Part shown: in pieces, positions 19,701 through 29,690 of the stretch
Numbering within the stretch: the stretch's first letter is position 1
Layout: each line of letters starts with the position of its first letter
Source: Pyruvatibacter mobilis
GTDB taxonomy: Bacteria; Pseudomonadota; Alphaproteobacteria; CGMCC-115125
Direction of reading: 5' to 3'
Length of the DNA stretch: 64,000 bases
Assembly (NCBI RefSeq): GCF_012848855.1
Contig: NZ_CP051630.1
Coordinates: 1,343,501 to 1,407,500, forward strand
Notes under the pieces: model-generated
Told to the model about the DNA's origin: nothing
The model's database searches: none
Seen by the model: the letters and a program-made list of their open reading frames with translations, nothing else
Translations under genes and position numbers: made by a program

Positions 19701-20506
19701 GCGACCGGCCGGGCAGTGATGACATTGAAGCCAGCCGTGCGCCGCTGGTCGAACACCTGATCGAGCTGCGGTCGCGGCTGATCCGGTCGATGATCGCTTT
19801 CGTGCTGGCCTTCTGCGTCACCTATTATTTCTCCGAAGAGATCTACCAGTTCCTGACCCAGCCGCTGGCGGAGGCGCTGGGGGATGATCCGTCGCGCCGG
19901 CTGATCTACACGGCGCTGCAGGAGACGTTCTTCACCTATATCAAGGTGGCCATGTTCGGCGCCCTGTGCCTGGCCTTCCCGATCATTGCCGGGCAGCTGT
20001 GGATGTTCATTGCGCCGGGCCTGTACCGGGATGAGCGGATGGCGTTTCTGCCGTTCCTGCTGGCAACGCCGCTGCTGTTCCTGCTGGGCGCATCCCTTGT
20101 GTTCTTCTTCATCATGCCGATGGCGACGGAGTTCTTCCTGTCGTTTGAATCCGCCGGCGGGGACGGCGCACTGCCGATCCAGCTTGAAACGCGGGTTAGC
20201 GAATATCTGTCGCTGGTGATGACCCTAATCTTCGCCTTCGGGCTGGCGTTCCAGCTGCCGGTGCTGCTGATGCTGATGGGCCGGGCGGGGCTCGTGTCGT
20301 CGGCAGCCCTGGTCAAGCAGCGCAAATATGCCATTGTCGGCGCCTTTGCGGCGGCGGCCATTCTTACGCCGCCGGACCCGATCAGCCAGGTGGGGCTGGG
20401 GGTGCCGATCATCCTGCTCTATGAAATCTCGATCATCGGCGTGCGGCTGATCGAGCGCAAACGGGCGGAAAAGCGGGCAGCGGAAACGGGCGAAAGCGCG
20501 GCCTGA
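19697..20506 (+). CDS. tatC: Sec-independent translocase subunit TatC
   Basis: 269 residues with six predicted membrane helices. The N-terminal APLVEHLIELRSRLIRSM carries the conserved Glu used in signal recognition, and ILTPPDPISQVGLGVPII is the fifth-helix signature. It starts with an ATGA overlap after tatB. It is the receptor component of the Tat translocase in the inner membrane. Confidence 0.96.
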   Translation: MSDRPGSDDIEASRAPLVEHLIELRSRLIRSMIAFVLAFCVTYYFSEEIYQFLTQPLAEALGDDPSRRLIYTALQETFFTYIKVAMFGALCLAFPIIAGQLWMFIAPGLYRDERMAFLPFLLATPLLFLLGASLVFFFIMPMATEFFLSFESAGGDGALPIQLETRVSEYLSLVMTLIFAFGLAFQLPVLLMLMGRAGLVSSAALVKQRKYAIVGAFAAAAILTPPDPISQVGLGVPIILLYEISIIGVRLIERKRAEKRAAETGESAA

Positions 20507-20610
20507 GGGCCGGGCAGATCAACTCTCCCAGAGGCCGCTGGACCGGTGGCAACCCCCATCGTATAGAGGGGCCCGCGCCCTGATTTCCCCCCGCAGAAGA
20601 TTCGCTTCCC

Positions 20611-21909
20611 ATGCATGACGTCAAATGGATCCGCGACAACGCCGAGGCATTCGATGCCGGGCTGGCCAAGCGCGGTGTCGAGCCCCATTCCGCGCAAATC
20701 CTCGCCATTGACGAGGAACGCCGCACGCTCATCCAGGACCTGCAGGAGGCGCAGTCCCGCCGCAATGATGCGTCGAAGGCGATCGGCAAGGCGAAGGCGA
20801 CCGGCGACGAGGCCGGTGCGCAGGCGCTGATCGACGAGGTTGCGGCCCTCAAGACGCGGATCCAGGACGGCGAAGACCGGCAGCGGCAGATCGACGAGAA
20901 GCTCGAGACTCTGCTGGCATCGCTCCCCAATCTGCCGCTGGACGATGTGCCGGTGGGCGAGGACGAAGACGGCAATGTCGAAGTGCGCCGCCACCTGGAG
21001 CCGCGGCAGCTGAACTTCAAAGCCCTGGAGCATTTCGACCTGGGCGAGGCCGGCGGCTTGATGGATTTCGAGCTCGCCGCCAAGCTGTCCGGTGCCCGCT
21101 TCGTGGTGCTGAAGGGGCAGCTGGCGCGGCTTGAACGGGCGCTGGCCAATTTCATGCTCGACCTGCACACGCAGGACTTCGGATATACCGAAGTGGTGCC
21201 GCCGATGCTGGTGCGCGACCCGGCGATGTTCGGCACCGCGCAATTGCCGAAATTCGCCGACGACCAGTTCAAGACGGGCGCGCCGGATGACGAGGACGCG
21301 CACTGGCTGATCCCGACCGCCGAAGTGCCGCTGACGAACCTGGCACGCGAGGCCATCCACGCGGAAGAAGAGCTGCCGCTGCGCTTCACGGCCTTCACGC
21401 CGTGCTTCCGCAAGGAAGCCGGGTCGGCGGGCCGGGATACGCGCGGAATGATCCGCATGCACCAGTTCTCCAAGGTGGAGCTTGTGAGCATCACCACGCC
21501 GGAAGCCTCGATTGACGAGCATGAGCGCATGACCCAGTGCGCGGAAGAGGTGCTGAAGCGGCTGGAGCTGCCGTTCCGCACCATGGTGCTGTGCACGGGT
21601 GACATGGGCTTTGGGGCGCGCAAGACCTATGACCTGGAAGTGTGGCTGCCGGGGCAGGATGCCTACCGCGAGATTTCGTCGTGCTCGGTGTGCGGCGATT
21701 TTCAGGCGCGGCGGATGAATGCCCGCTGCCGGCCGGCAGGCGAGAAGGCGACACGCTTCGTCCACACGCTGAACGGCTCGGGTCTTGCTGTTGGCCGTGC
21801 CATGGTGGCGGTTCTTGAAAATTATCAGCAGGCGGACGGGTCGGTGGCTGTGCCGGACGTGCTCAAGCCCTATATGGGCGGGCTCGAGACCCTGGCGCTG
21901 GGCGGCTGA
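20611..21909 (+). CDS. serS: Seryl-tRNA synthetase
   Basis: 432 residues, class II synthetase. The N-terminal coiled-coil arm that grips the tRNA long variable arm spans about residues 30-100, motif 2 is [18 protein letters not shown], and motif 3 is [18 protein letters not shown]. The ATG at 20611 gives the conserved [10 protein letters not shown] start. Follows tatC by 104 bases and precedes surE, the normal alphaproteobacterial order. Confidence 0.97.
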   Translation: MHDVKWIRDNAEAFDAGLAKRGVEPHSAQILAIDEERRTLIQDLQEAQSRRNDASKAIGKAKATGDEAGAQALIDEVAALKTRIQDGEDRQRQIDEKLETLLASLPNLPLDDVPVGEDEDGNVEVRRHLEPRQLNFKALEHFDLGEAGGLMDFELAAKLSGARFVVLKGQLARLERALANFMLDLHTQDFGYTEVVPPMLVRDPAMFGTAQLPKFADDQFKTGAPDDEDAHWLIPTAEVPLTNLAREAIHAEEELPLRFTAFTPCFRKEAGSAGRDTRGMIRMHQFSKVELVSITTPEASIDEHERMTQCAEEVLKRLELPFRTMVLCTGDMGFGARKTYDLEVWLPGQDAYREISSCSVCGDFQARRMNARCRPAGEKATRFVHTLNGSGLAVGRAMVAVLENYQQADGSVAVPDVLKPYMGGLETLALGG

Positions 21910-21936
21910 CCTGACACTTCATTCTGGGAGCCATTC

Positions 21937-22806
21937 ATGGCTGACAAGTTGCGTATCGAGACCCCGGATGGCGGCACGCGGCCCCTGCGCATCCTGTGCT
22001 CAAATGATGACGGCATTCACGCGCCGGGCCTGAAGACGCTCGAGAAGATCGCCAAGGCCCTGTCGGACGATGTGTGGGTGGTAGCGCCGGAGACCGAGCA
22101 GTCCGGGGCCGGCCACTCGCTCACGCTGGCGCACCCGCTGCGCCTGCGGAAGATCAACGCCCGTAAATTTGCTGTTTCAGGTACGCCGACGGACTGCGTG
22201 CTGATGGCGGTGAAGAAGATCCTGGCTGAGACACCGCCGGACCTCGTGCTGTCCGGCGTCAACCGGGGCCAGAACATTGCCGAGGATGTGACCTATTCCG
22301 GCACCATTGCCGCTGCCATGGAAGGCACGGTGCTGGGCATCCCCTCCATCGCTCTCAGTCAGGCCTATGGGTTTGAAGGCCGCGAGAAGGTGAAGTGGGG
22401 CACTGCGGAGCATCACGGGCCTGCGCTTGTTTCCAAGCTGGTGGAAATGGGCTGGCCGGCGGATGTGCTGATGAACGTCAACTTCCCGGACGTGGTGCAC
22501 ACTGCGGTGGAAGAAGTCGAAGTCACCATCCAGGGCAAGCGCGACCAGAGCAATGCGCTGATCGACGAGCGGGAGGATGCCCGCGAGACCCCGTATTACT
22601 GGCTCGGTTTCCAGCGCATCCTGTCCAACCCGCCCAAGGGGACCGATCTGCGGGCCATATATGATGGCCGGATTTCGGTGACGCCGCTGCATCTGGACCT
22701 GACCCACAAGGCCACCCACAAGGCGATGGCGCGGGAACTGGGCGGGACACCGCCGAAGCAGATCACCCCGGTGGTCCGGTCCGCCGGCACATCCGGCGGC
22801 AAGTGA
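21937..22806 (+). CDS. surE: 5'/3'-nucleotidase SurE
   Basis: 289 residues. The metal-binding start is [13 protein letters not shown] (Asp24-Asp25), with [26 protein letters not shown] following as the second signature. SurE dephosphorylates nucleoside monophosphates and short polyphosphate, and is important in stationary phase. The N-terminus has about 17 residues before the usual family start. The stop overlaps the pcm GTG start (GTGA). Confidence 0.95.
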   Translation: MADKLRIETPDGGTRPLRILCSNDDGIHAPGLKTLEKIAKALSDDVWVVAPETEQSGAGHSLTLAHPLRLRKINARKFAVSGTPTDCVLMAVKKILAETPPDLVLSGVNRGQNIAEDVTYSGTIAAAMEGTVLGIPSIALSQAYGFEGREKVKWGTAEHHGPALVSKLVEMGWPADVLMNVNFPDVVHTAVEEVEVTIQGKRDQSNALIDEREDARETPYYWLGFQRILSNPPKGTDLRAIYDGRISVTPLHLDLTHKATHKAMARELGGTPPKQITPVVRSAGTSGGK

Positions 22807-23477
22807 GCCTGACGGTGACCGGCGATAACAGCGATCCGTCGCGGATCATCCAGCTCATCATGACTTTGCGGCGCCAGGGCATCACGGATGGCCGGGTGCT
22901 GGGCGCGATCGAACGCACGCCTCGCGACGTGTTCGTCGAGCGTGCCTTCGAGGCGCAGGCCTATGATAACAACGCGCTGCCCATCGAATGCGGCCAGACC
23001 ATCAGCCAGCCTTATGTGGTGGGGTTCATGACCACCAAGCTGGAGTTGACTGACCGGATGAAGGTGCTGGAGATCGGCACCGGCTCCGGCTACCAAGCCG
23101 CCGTGCTGGCGCGCCTGTGCCGGCGGCTATACACCATCGAGCGCTACCGGACCCTGCTGCGCGAGGCGGAAAGCCGCTTCCGCAAGCTCAACCTCACCAA
23201 TGTGACCGCCAAGGTGGGCGACGGGACGAAGGGCTGGCCAGAGCAGGCACCATTTGACCGCATCATCGTCACCGCGGCGGCGCCGGATGTGCCGCACGCG
23301 CTGATCGACCAGTTGAAGCCCGGCGGCATCGCCATTGTTCCAATCGACGTGCCGGTGGCAAAGGGCGGCGGCCAGGAACTGGTGAAATTCACCAAGACCG
23401 AAGACGGCTTTGAACGGGAAGACCTGATCCCCGTGCGCTTTGTGCCGCTGGTCGAGGGCGTGGCGCGGGAGCTGTAG
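22803..23477 (+). CDS. pcm: Protein-L-isoaspartate O-methyltransferase
   Basis: 224 residues. Motif [17 protein letters not shown] binds S-adenosylmethionine; the family-specific start region [23 protein letters not shown] and the GGIAIVPI segment are present. It repairs isoaspartyl residues in aged proteins. It begins by overlap with surE and precedes the NlpD-like gene, reproducing the surE-pcm-nlpD order of E. coli. Confidence 0.95.
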   Translation: MSLTVTGDNSDPSRIIQLIMTLRRQGITDGRVLGAIERTPRDVFVERAFEAQAYDNNALPIECGQTISQPYVVGFMTTKLELTDRMKVLEIGTGSGYQAAVLARLCRRLYTIERYRTLLREAESRFRKLNLTNVTAKVGDGTKGWPEQAPFDRIIVTAAAPDVPHALIDQLKPGGIAIVPIDVPVAKGGGQELVKFTKTEDGFEREDLIPVRFVPLVEGVAREL

Positions 23478-23636
23478 GCCCTGTGCATGCTGATTGTGTC
23501 CCGGCACAGTCCTTTTCTTCGACTTGTCCAGTCTTCATTAACCAAATGACCCGACACTTCGTCTGGAATGAGCGGGTGGTGCTTGTCTTGTGCATGGGAC
23601 AGCCATCCGGATCTGTGACGGAACGGACCTGGACTG

Positions 23637-24674
23637 ATGCGTTTCTTGAGAACCCTGACACGGCCTTTGCAGCGGGACGGCAACAGCCGGAATGCCTCGC
23701 GCGCCGTGTCGATTGCGGCTCTCTTGATGACGGGTCTGGCCATTCTTGGTGCCTGTGCGGCACCGTCCGCCCATCGCGGTGCCCCGGTTGCCACCTATGG
23801 CGGCAGCGGCGGTTCGGCCCCGGCGGAACCCTATGTCATCACGGTGAAATCCGGCGACAGCCTGTCGATCCTCGCTGACCGGCACAACGTGCCGATGAAG
23901 GCGCTGGCGCGGGCAAACGGCATTTCCAAGCCATACACCATCTACAAGGGCCAGAAGCTGACGGTCCCGGTACGCCGTGTTCACACGGTGCAGCGCGGCG
24001 ACACCCTTTCGGAGATTGCCCTCAAATACGATACGACCACCCGCGAGGTGGCCACACTGAACCGCAAGCGCGCGCCTTATCCGATCTATGTGGGGGAGCG
24101 CCTGAGCGTGGGGGGCTGGATGCCTGATGGCGGGACGGGGGATGCCCGCCGTCAGGCGCGTACCGCGCCCGTTCGCACCGCGTCCACGCGGGCGTCATCC
24201 GTCCCGAGCCCGTCGGCCCGGCCGGCGCGGGGCGTTGCCTCGCCCCGGGCCAAGCCGCGCATTCCCGAGCCGCCGGCCCGTGCCGGTCGGTTCCTGTGGC
24301 CCGCGGAAGGCCGCATCATTTCAAGCTACGGCCCCAAAAAGGGCGGGCTGCACAATGACGGCATCAATATCCGGGTGCCGCGCGGCACACCGGTGGTTGC
24401 CGCCGACAACGGTGTCGTCGCCTATGCGGGCAACGAGCTGCAGGGCTATGGCAACATGGTGCTGGTGCGCCACCAGGACGGCTATGTGACCGCTTACGCG
24501 CATAATTCGGACCTGCTGGTGAAACGCGGCGACATCGTCAATCGCGGCCAGAAGATCGCGTCATCCGGTGCGTCCGGCGGCGTGAGCGAACCGCAGATCC
24601 ATTTCGAGGTCCGCCGCGGCTCCAAGCCGGTGAACCCGATGTCCTATCTGGGAAACAACTTGGCCTCGCGCTGA
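23637..24674 (+). CDS. nlpD: NlpD-like lipoprotein: two LysM domains and a degenerate LytM/M23 domain
   Basis: 345 residues. A lipoprotein signal ends in the lipobox LGAC (Cys40). Two LysM domains (about 66-110 and 114-157) bind glycan strands, a Pro/Ala/Arg-rich linker follows, and the M23 fold spans about 217-337. The zinc and catalytic residues are largely lost: the HxGxD ligand pair reads NDGIN (240-244) and the HxH of the HxHFE motif reads QIH (320-322). Like E. coli NlpD, it should therefore be an activator of a cell-wall amidase and not an enzyme. The order surE-pcm-nlpD supports the name. Confidence 0.88.
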   Translation: MRFLRTLTRPLQRDGNSRNASRAVSIAALLMTGLAILGACAAPSAHRGAPVATYGGSGGSAPAEPYVITVKSGDSLSILADRHNVPMKALARANGISKPYTIYKGQKLTVPVRRVHTVQRGDTLSEIALKYDTTTREVATLNRKRAPYPIYVGERLSVGGWMPDGGTGDARRQARTAPVRTASTRASSVPSPSARPARGVASPRAKPRIPEPPARAGRFLWPAEGRIISSYGPKKGGLHNDGINIRVPRGTPVVAADNGVVAYAGNELQGYGNMVLVRHQDGYVTAYAHNSDLLVKRGDIVNRGQKIASSGASGGVSEPQIHFEVRRGSKPVNPMSYLGNNLASR

Positions 24675-24681
24675 CGCGCTG

Positions 24682-25593
24682 CTAGCCGAGCCGGATACCC
24701 AGACGTCCCGCCAGATCCTGAATGAACTGCCACGCCACGCGGCCTGACCGGCTGCCGCGCGTATTGGTCCATTCGATGGCCTGCGCCCGAATATCAGTCC
24801 ACGGAGCATCGATGCCGAAATGGGTGCAGTAGCGGCGCACCATCTCCAGATACTCATCCTGGCTGCAATTGTGGAAGCCGAGCCACAGGCCGAAGCGGTC
24901 TGACAGGGACACCATCTCCTCAATCGCTTCGGTGGGATTGATGGCGCGCTGGCGCTCATTGTCCACCATGTCGCGCGGCATCAGGTGGCGGCGGTTGGAG
25001 GTGGCATAGAAGAGCACATTCTTAGGCCGCCCCTCGATGCCGCCTTCAAGCACGGCCTTGAGGGACTTGTAGCTCGTATCCGCCTGATCGAAGGACAGGT
25101 CATCGCAATAGACAAGCACCTGGCGGTCCGCTGCGGTCCGCAGCACGGCCATGAGCCGGGGCAGGGTGGCGATGTCCTCACGGTGGATTTCAACAAGCAG
25201 CAGAGGCACGCCGCGCCCGGCATTGACCTCTGCATGAACGGCCTTCACCAGCGAGCTCTTGCCCATGCCGCGGGCACCCCACAACAAGGCATTGTTAGCG
25301 GGCAGGCCGTCAGCGAAGCGGCGGGTGTTCTCGAGCAGGATATCGCGCATGCGGTCGATGCCGTGCAGCAGGCTGAGCTCCATGCGCGCGACGTCCGGCA
25401 CCGGGTCAAGCACGCCCTGATCCCCGCACCACACGAAAGCCTGAGCAGCATCAAGGTCCGGCGCAGGCTGTGCGGGGGGATGGGCGCTTTCGAGCGCATC
25501 GGCGATGCGCTCAAGCGCGCGGCGGAGAGCGGCCTGATCGGTTTCAGGGGCTGCTGGCGCTGAGGTGGGCGAGGGGGTGTTGCTATCCGCCAT
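24682..25593 (-). CDS. AAA+-type ATPase, DUF815 family
   Basis: 303 residues. Walker A is WGARGMGKSSL (106-113), Walker B is VLVYCDDLSF, and FYATSNRRHLMPRDM is the conserved sensor segment of DUF815 proteins. The first 45 residues are a low-complexity Ser/Pro/Ala stretch. Family members are widespread and uncharacterised; the domain order suggests a protein-remodelling or loading role. It is convergent with nlpD (stop codons seven bases apart) and divergent from yajC; this position is common in Alphaproteobacteria. Confidence 0.85.
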   Translation of the reverse strand: MADSNTPSPTSAPAAPETDQAALRRALERIADALESAHPPAQPAPDLDAAQAFVWCGDQGVLDPVPDVARMELSLLHGIDRMRDILLENTRRFADGLPANNALLWGARGMGKSSLVKAVHAEVNAGRGVPLLLVEIHREDIATLPRLMAVLRTAADRQVLVYCDDLSFDQADTSYKSLKAVLEGGIEGRPKNVLFYATSNRRHLMPRDMVDNERQRAINPTEAIEEMVSLSDRFGLWLGFHNCSQDEYLEMVRRYCTHFGIDAPWTDIRAQAIEWTNTRGSRSGRVAWQFIQDLAGRLGIRLG

Positions 25594-25819
25594 GAAGCTT
25601 TGATTCTCCCGGGTGCGTGACTGCGGACCGCCCGCGGCCGGGCCGTGGCGTCATGTTGCCCAAAACCCCATCCATCTCAAGGGTTTGCGAAGAGGCCGCG
25701 GCTGGTTTTCAAAGCGGCGGGGCATGGGTATAGTCCGCCCGCTGTGCTGCGTCGATACCGCCATACGGGCAGGCCGCGCGGCACCCATTGTTCTGATTTC
25801 CCTCGCATCGGAGAATTTG

Positions 25820-26200
25820 ATGCTGATTACCCCGGCATATGCGCAGACGGCTGGCGGCGGCGGTGGCGACTTCCTCGTCACCCTTTTCCCCTTCCTGATC
25901 GTTTTCGCCATCATCTACCTGCTGATCCTGCGGCCGCAGCAGAAGCGGATCAAGGAACACAATGCCATGGTGTCCGGTGTGCGCCGGGGTGACACCGTGG
26001 TGACCGCCGGCGGCCTCATCGGCAAGGTCACCAAGGTGGCCGACGATAATGAAGTGGTGGTGGAAGTGGCCGAAGGAGTGCGCGTGCGCGTGGTGCGGAG
26101 CACCTTGTCGGATGTGCGCTCGAAGACGGAGCCTGCCGCCAACGAAGCTTCCAAGACCGCGCCGAAAGCGGCCAACGACCAGGACGGCCAGTCGAGCTAG
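25820..26200 (+). CDS. yajC: Preprotein translocase subunit YajC
   Basis: 126 residues. A single membrane helix (about 17-40, FLVTLFPFLIVFAIIYLLILRP split by the conserved RPQQKR just after) is followed by the cytoplasmic domain with VRRGDTVVTAGGLIGKV. It associates with SecDF. The ATG at 25820 has CGGAG seven bases upstream; the longer frame upstream has no family similarity. First gene of yajC-secD-secF. Confidence 0.95.
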   Translation: MLITPAYAQTAGGGGGDFLVTLFPFLIVFAIIYLLILRPQQKRIKEHNAMVSGVRRGDTVVTAGGLIGKVTKVADDNEVVVEVAEGVRVRVVRSTLSDVRSKTEPAANEASKTAPKAANDQDGQSS

Positions 26201-26236
26201 ACCGGCCGGAAGGTCCTCTCTCCGGAGACGCCTCGC

Positions 26237-27841
26237 ATGCTCTATTTCCCCCGCTGGAAATACACCCTCATCGCCTTTGTCTGCGCCCTCGGCTTTCTGC
26301 TGTCGGCCCCGAACCTGATCTCCAAGGATGATCTGGCCGGGCTGCCGGGCTGGGTGCCGTCCAACCAGGTCAATCTTGGCCTCGACCTGCAGGGCGGCTC
26401 GCACCTGCTGCTGCAGGTGGATGTGGACACCGTGCTGAATGACCGCCTTGAAGCGCTGGTGGACGATGTGCGCCAGACGCTGCGCGAGGCGCGCATCGGC
26501 TATACGGGTCTGGGCGAGAGCGACGGCCGGGTGACCGTGCGTATCCGCAAGCCGGAAGACGTGGCGCGCGCCGTCGAGGAACTGGAGGGGCTGTCGGCTC
26601 CGATCACGACCAATGTCTTCTCGGCGGTGCCGGAGCGGGATCTGGCGGTGACGGAAACCGGCGGGCGCGTGTCACTGGAAATGACGGATGCCGCGCGCGT
26701 GCAGCGGCTCAACAACGCGGTGCAGCAGTCCATCGAGATCATCCGCCGCCGTATCGACGAGCTGGGCACGACGGAGCCGACCATCCAGCGCCAAGGCACG
26801 GACCGCATCCTCGTGCAGGTGCCGGGTCTTGATGACCCGCAGCGTCTGAAGGACCTGCTGGGCCGCACGGCGCAGATGAATTTTCATCTGGTGGACACAT
26901 CCATCTCCGTGATTGAGGCGATCCAGAACAGGCCGCCGCCAGGGTCGGTCGTGCTGCCGCTGGTTGACGGGTCCGGCGGGCAGGTGCTGATCCGCCGCCG
27001 GGTGATGGTATCCGGCGAGAGCCTGGTTGATGCACAACCCGGGTTTGATCCGCAGACGAACGAACCGGTGGTGAATTTCCGCTTCGATGCGTCAGGCGGC
27101 AAGCGCTTCGCAGATGTGACCAAGGCCAATGTGGGCCGTCCGTTCGCCATCGTGCTCGACAACGAAGTGATTTCGGCACCGGTCATCCGGAGTCCAATCC
27201 TCGGCGGGCAAGGTCAGATCAGCGGTGGTTTCACGGTGACCGCGGCGAATGACCTGGCGATCCTGCTGCGGGCCGGTGCGCTGCCGGCACCGCTAACCAT
27301 TCTCGAAGAACGGACGGTGGGTCCGGGCCTTGGCGCGGACAGTGTGGCGGCCGGTGAGATCGCGGCGCTGATCGGCTTTGCGGCGGTGATCCTCTTCATG
27401 ATTGCCGTGTACGGACTGTTCGGTGTGTTCGCCAATATCGCGCTCATCATCAATGTGGCGCTGCTGTTCGGCGCGCTGTCGCTGCTACAAGCCACGCTGA
27501 CCCTGCCGGGCATCGCGGGCATTGTGCTGACCATCGGCATGGCGGTGGACGCCAACGTGCTGATCTTCGAGCGCATCAAGGAAGAGATGAAGGCGGGCAA
27601 GACGCCCATCAATGCCATCGACGTGGGCTATTCCCGCGCGCTGGGCACCATCCTTGACGCCAACATCACCACCTTCATTGCTGCAGCCATCCTGTTCCAG
27701 ATGGGCTCAGGCCCGGTGCGCGGCTTTGCCGTGACGCTGGCCATCGGCATCGTCACGTCGGTCTTCACGGCCTTCACCGTGACGCGGCTGTTCGTATCCA
27801 TCTGGCTCAAGCGCCGCCGCCCGGCGGAACTGCCGCTTTAG
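26237..27841 (+). CDS. secD: Protein translocase subunit SecD
   Basis: 534 residues. An N-terminal helix, then the periplasmic P1 domain beginning with LGLDLQGGSHLLL, followed by a five-helix membrane domain with the D-rich motifs (IGMAVDANVLIFERIKEE). SecDF uses the proton gradient to pull exported proteins out on the periplasmic side. Follows yajC by 36 bases and precedes secF by 26. Confidence 0.97.
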   Translation: MLYFPRWKYTLIAFVCALGFLLSAPNLISKDDLAGLPGWVPSNQVNLGLDLQGGSHLLLQVDVDTVLNDRLEALVDDVRQTLREARIGYTGLGESDGRVTVRIRKPEDVARAVEELEGLSAPITTNVFSAVPERDLAVTETGGRVSLEMTDAARVQRLNNAVQQSIEIIRRRIDELGTTEPTIQRQGTDRILVQVPGLDDPQRLKDLLGRTAQMNFHLVDTSISVIEAIQNRPPPGSVVLPLVDGSGGQVLIRRRVMVSGESLVDAQPGFDPQTNEPVVNFRFDASGGKRFADVTKANVGRPFAIVLDNEVISAPVIRSPILGGQGQISGGFTVTAANDLAILLRAGALPAPLTILEERTVGPGLGADSVAAGEIAALIGFAAVILFMIAVYGLFGVFANIALIINVALLFGALSLLQATLTLPGIAGIVLTIGMAVDANVLIFERIKEEMKAGKTPINAIDVGYSRALGTILDANITTFIAAAILFQMGSGPVRGFAVTLAIGIVTSVFTAFTVTRLFVSIWLKRRRPAELPL

Positions 27842-27867
27842 ACGCGCTCGCGGGAAAGCACACGACA

Positions 27868-28812
27868 ATGCGCAAGCTCAAGCTCCTTCCGGACGAGACC
27901 CATGTTCCTTTCATCCGGTTCCGGATGATCGCCTTCGTCGTATCGCTGCTGGCGGTGCTGGCGTCGATCACGCTGGTGGCAGTGATGGGCCTCAATTTCG
28001 GCATCGATTTCCGCGGCGGCACCATGATCGAAGTGGGCACCGAGGGGCCGGCCGACCTTGCAGACATGCGGGGCCGTCTTGGCAATCTCGGCCTCGGCGA
28101 CGTTCAGGTGCAGACCTTCGGGGCGCCGGATGACGTGCTCATCCGGGTGGCCACGCAGCCCGGCGGGGCGGAGGCCCAGCAGGAGGTGGTGACCAAGGTG
28201 CGGGCAGAGCTCGGCACCAATGTGGAGTACCGCCGCGTTGAAGTGGTGGGGCCGACGGTTTCGGGCGAGCTCATCGAAGCCGGTGTGCTGGCCATCGTGC
28301 TCGCTGTGGGCATGATGCTTGTCTATATCTGGTTCCGCTTCGAGTGGCAGTTCTCGGTCGGCGCGGTCATCGCGCTGGTGCATGACGTGGTGATTACGCT
28401 GGGGCTGTTTGCCGTGCTGCAGCTGGAGTTCAACCTGTCGATCATTGCAGCGTTGCTGACCATTGTCGGTTACTCGATGAACGATACAGTGGTGGTCTAT
28501 GACCGCGTGCGCGAGAAGCTGCGCAAGTACAAGCGGATGCCGCTGCCGGAGTTGCTGGACCTTGCCGTCAACAAGACCCTGTCGCGGACGGTTATGACCT
28601 CGGTAACGACACTGCTGGCCCTGCTTGCGCTCTTCATCTTCGGTGGTGAAGTCATCAGCGGCTTTACCTTCGCTATGATCTGGGGTGTCATCATCGGCAC
28701 CTATTCGTCGATTTTCGTGGCTGCACCACTGCTGCTGATGCTGGGCGTCAAGCGCGACTGGTCGGAAGCCAATGCGGGCGAGCCGGCGCAGAACGCCAAT
28801 TCTGCAAGCTGA
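27868..28812 (+). CDS. secF: Protein translocase subunit SecF
   Basis: 314 residues. FGIDFRGGTMIEVG marks the periplasmic domain after the first helix, and IVGYSMNDTVVVYDRVRE is the conserved membrane motif. Partner of SecD. It ends 170 bases before the PuuD-like gene; the gap shows a good ribosome site for that gene but no clear terminator. Confidence 0.97.
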   Translation: MRKLKLLPDETHVPFIRFRMIAFVVSLLAVLASITLVAVMGLNFGIDFRGGTMIEVGTEGPADLADMRGRLGNLGLGDVQVQTFGAPDDVLIRVATQPGGAEAQQEVVTKVRAELGTNVEYRRVEVVGPTVSGELIEAGVLAIVLAVGMMLVYIWFRFEWQFSVGAVIALVHDVVITLGLFAVLQLEFNLSIIAALLTIVGYSMNDTVVVYDRVREKLRKYKRMPLPELLDLAVNKTLSRTVMTSVTTLLALLALFIFGGEVISGFTFAMIWGVIIGTYSSIFVAAPLLLMLGVKRDWSEANAGEPAQNANSAS

Positions 28813-28982
28813 TTGGCGCATAATCCGACGAGATGACCCCATTCCCGGGATTTGCGCCGGCGAGTGAAGGGCGTAACCTGTAGCGCGACGAGTCGCCGCA
28901 GGGTGCGTCACATGCCGCCGGCATCAAACGACCGGTGGCTGAACCTGCGGTGAGTACTGCCACCAAAAGGAGGGACTTGGGG

Positions 28983-29603
28983 ATGGCTGGGATTCTGTCA
29001 AATCTGCGCAACACGGTGATCACGGGCTTCGTGCTCGCGCTCGCCCTGTTCGTTTTCTACATCTACGGGGCCTACAGCTCCGCCGGTCATGTCGGCGATG
29101 CGCTGGGCTCCACGGCCTTCTGGGCCTTCATCGTCCGCTGGGCGCATGTGCTGTGCGGCATCATGTGGATCGGTCTGCTCTACTATTTCAACTTCGTGCA
29201 GATCCCCAACATGCCCAACATCCCCGATGAGCAGAAGCCGGCAGTGGGCAAGGTAATCGCGCCTGCCGCCCTGTGGTGGTTCCGCTGGGGCGCCATGGGC
29301 ACCATCGCCTTCGGCATCATCCTGGCCGCGCTGAACGGTTATCTGGTGGATGCCTATCTGCTGGGCTTCACCGACAATGGCGCCAGCACGATCATCGGCA
29401 TCGGCATGTGGCTTGGGACCATCATGTGGTTCAATGTGTGGTTTGTGATCTGGCCGAACCAGAAGGTGGCACTGGGGATCGTGGATGCTCCGGCTGACGA
29501 CAAGCCGAAGGCTGCGCGCACGGCCATGCTGTTCTCGCGCACCAACACCATGCTGTCGGTGCCGATGCTGTTCGCCATGGTGATCAACCAGAACGCCTTC
29601 TAG
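28983..29603 (+). CDS. PuuD-like (DUF989) membrane protein lacking the cytochrome c domain
   Basis: 206 residues with about five to six membrane helices. RWAHVLCGIMWIGLLYYFNFVQ is split over the second helix and, together with WWFRWGAMGT, marks the urate hydroxylase PuuD/DUF989 membrane domain. Full PuuD of Agrobacterium carries a C-terminal cytochrome c; this protein stops at the membrane domain, with no CxxCH, so urate hydroxylase activity should not be assumed. AGGAGGG lies 8 bases before the ATG at 28983. A strong terminator follows directly. Confidence 0.8.
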   Translation: MAGILSNLRNTVITGFVLALALFVFYIYGAYSSAGHVGDALGSTAFWAFIVRWAHVLCGIMWIGLLYYFNFVQIPNMPNIPDEQKPAVGKVIAPAALWWFRWGAMGTIAFGIILAALNGYLVDAYLLGFTDNGASTIIGIGMWLGTIMWFNVWFVIWPNQKVALGIVDAPADDKPKAARTAMLFSRTNTMLSVPMLFAMVINQNAF

Positions 29604-29625
29604 CCGCTTACGGCTGTTCAAACAG

Positions 29626-29663
29626 AAACGGCGCTGCCCCGGTTTCGAGGCAGCGCCGTTTTT
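29626..29663. terminator. Bidirectional rho-independent terminator between the PuuD-like gene and sodB
   Basis: A perfect 13-bp stem (AAACGGCGCTGCC with its complement) encloses a ten-base loop; the right arm runs into five T residues and the left arm is preceded by A residues. It can therefore stop transcripts from both convergent genes. It lies 23 bases after the PuuD-like stop and 28 bases before the sodB stop. Confidence 0.9.
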
Positions 29664-29690
29664 GTGTGCGGTGTCTGGTGTGCGGATGGC

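Noticed and set aside
20419-21765. Long minus-strand frames (448 and 396 codons) opposite serS and the end of tatC
   Set aside because: serS carries all class II motifs on the plus strand; the antisense proteins show only GC-driven composition.
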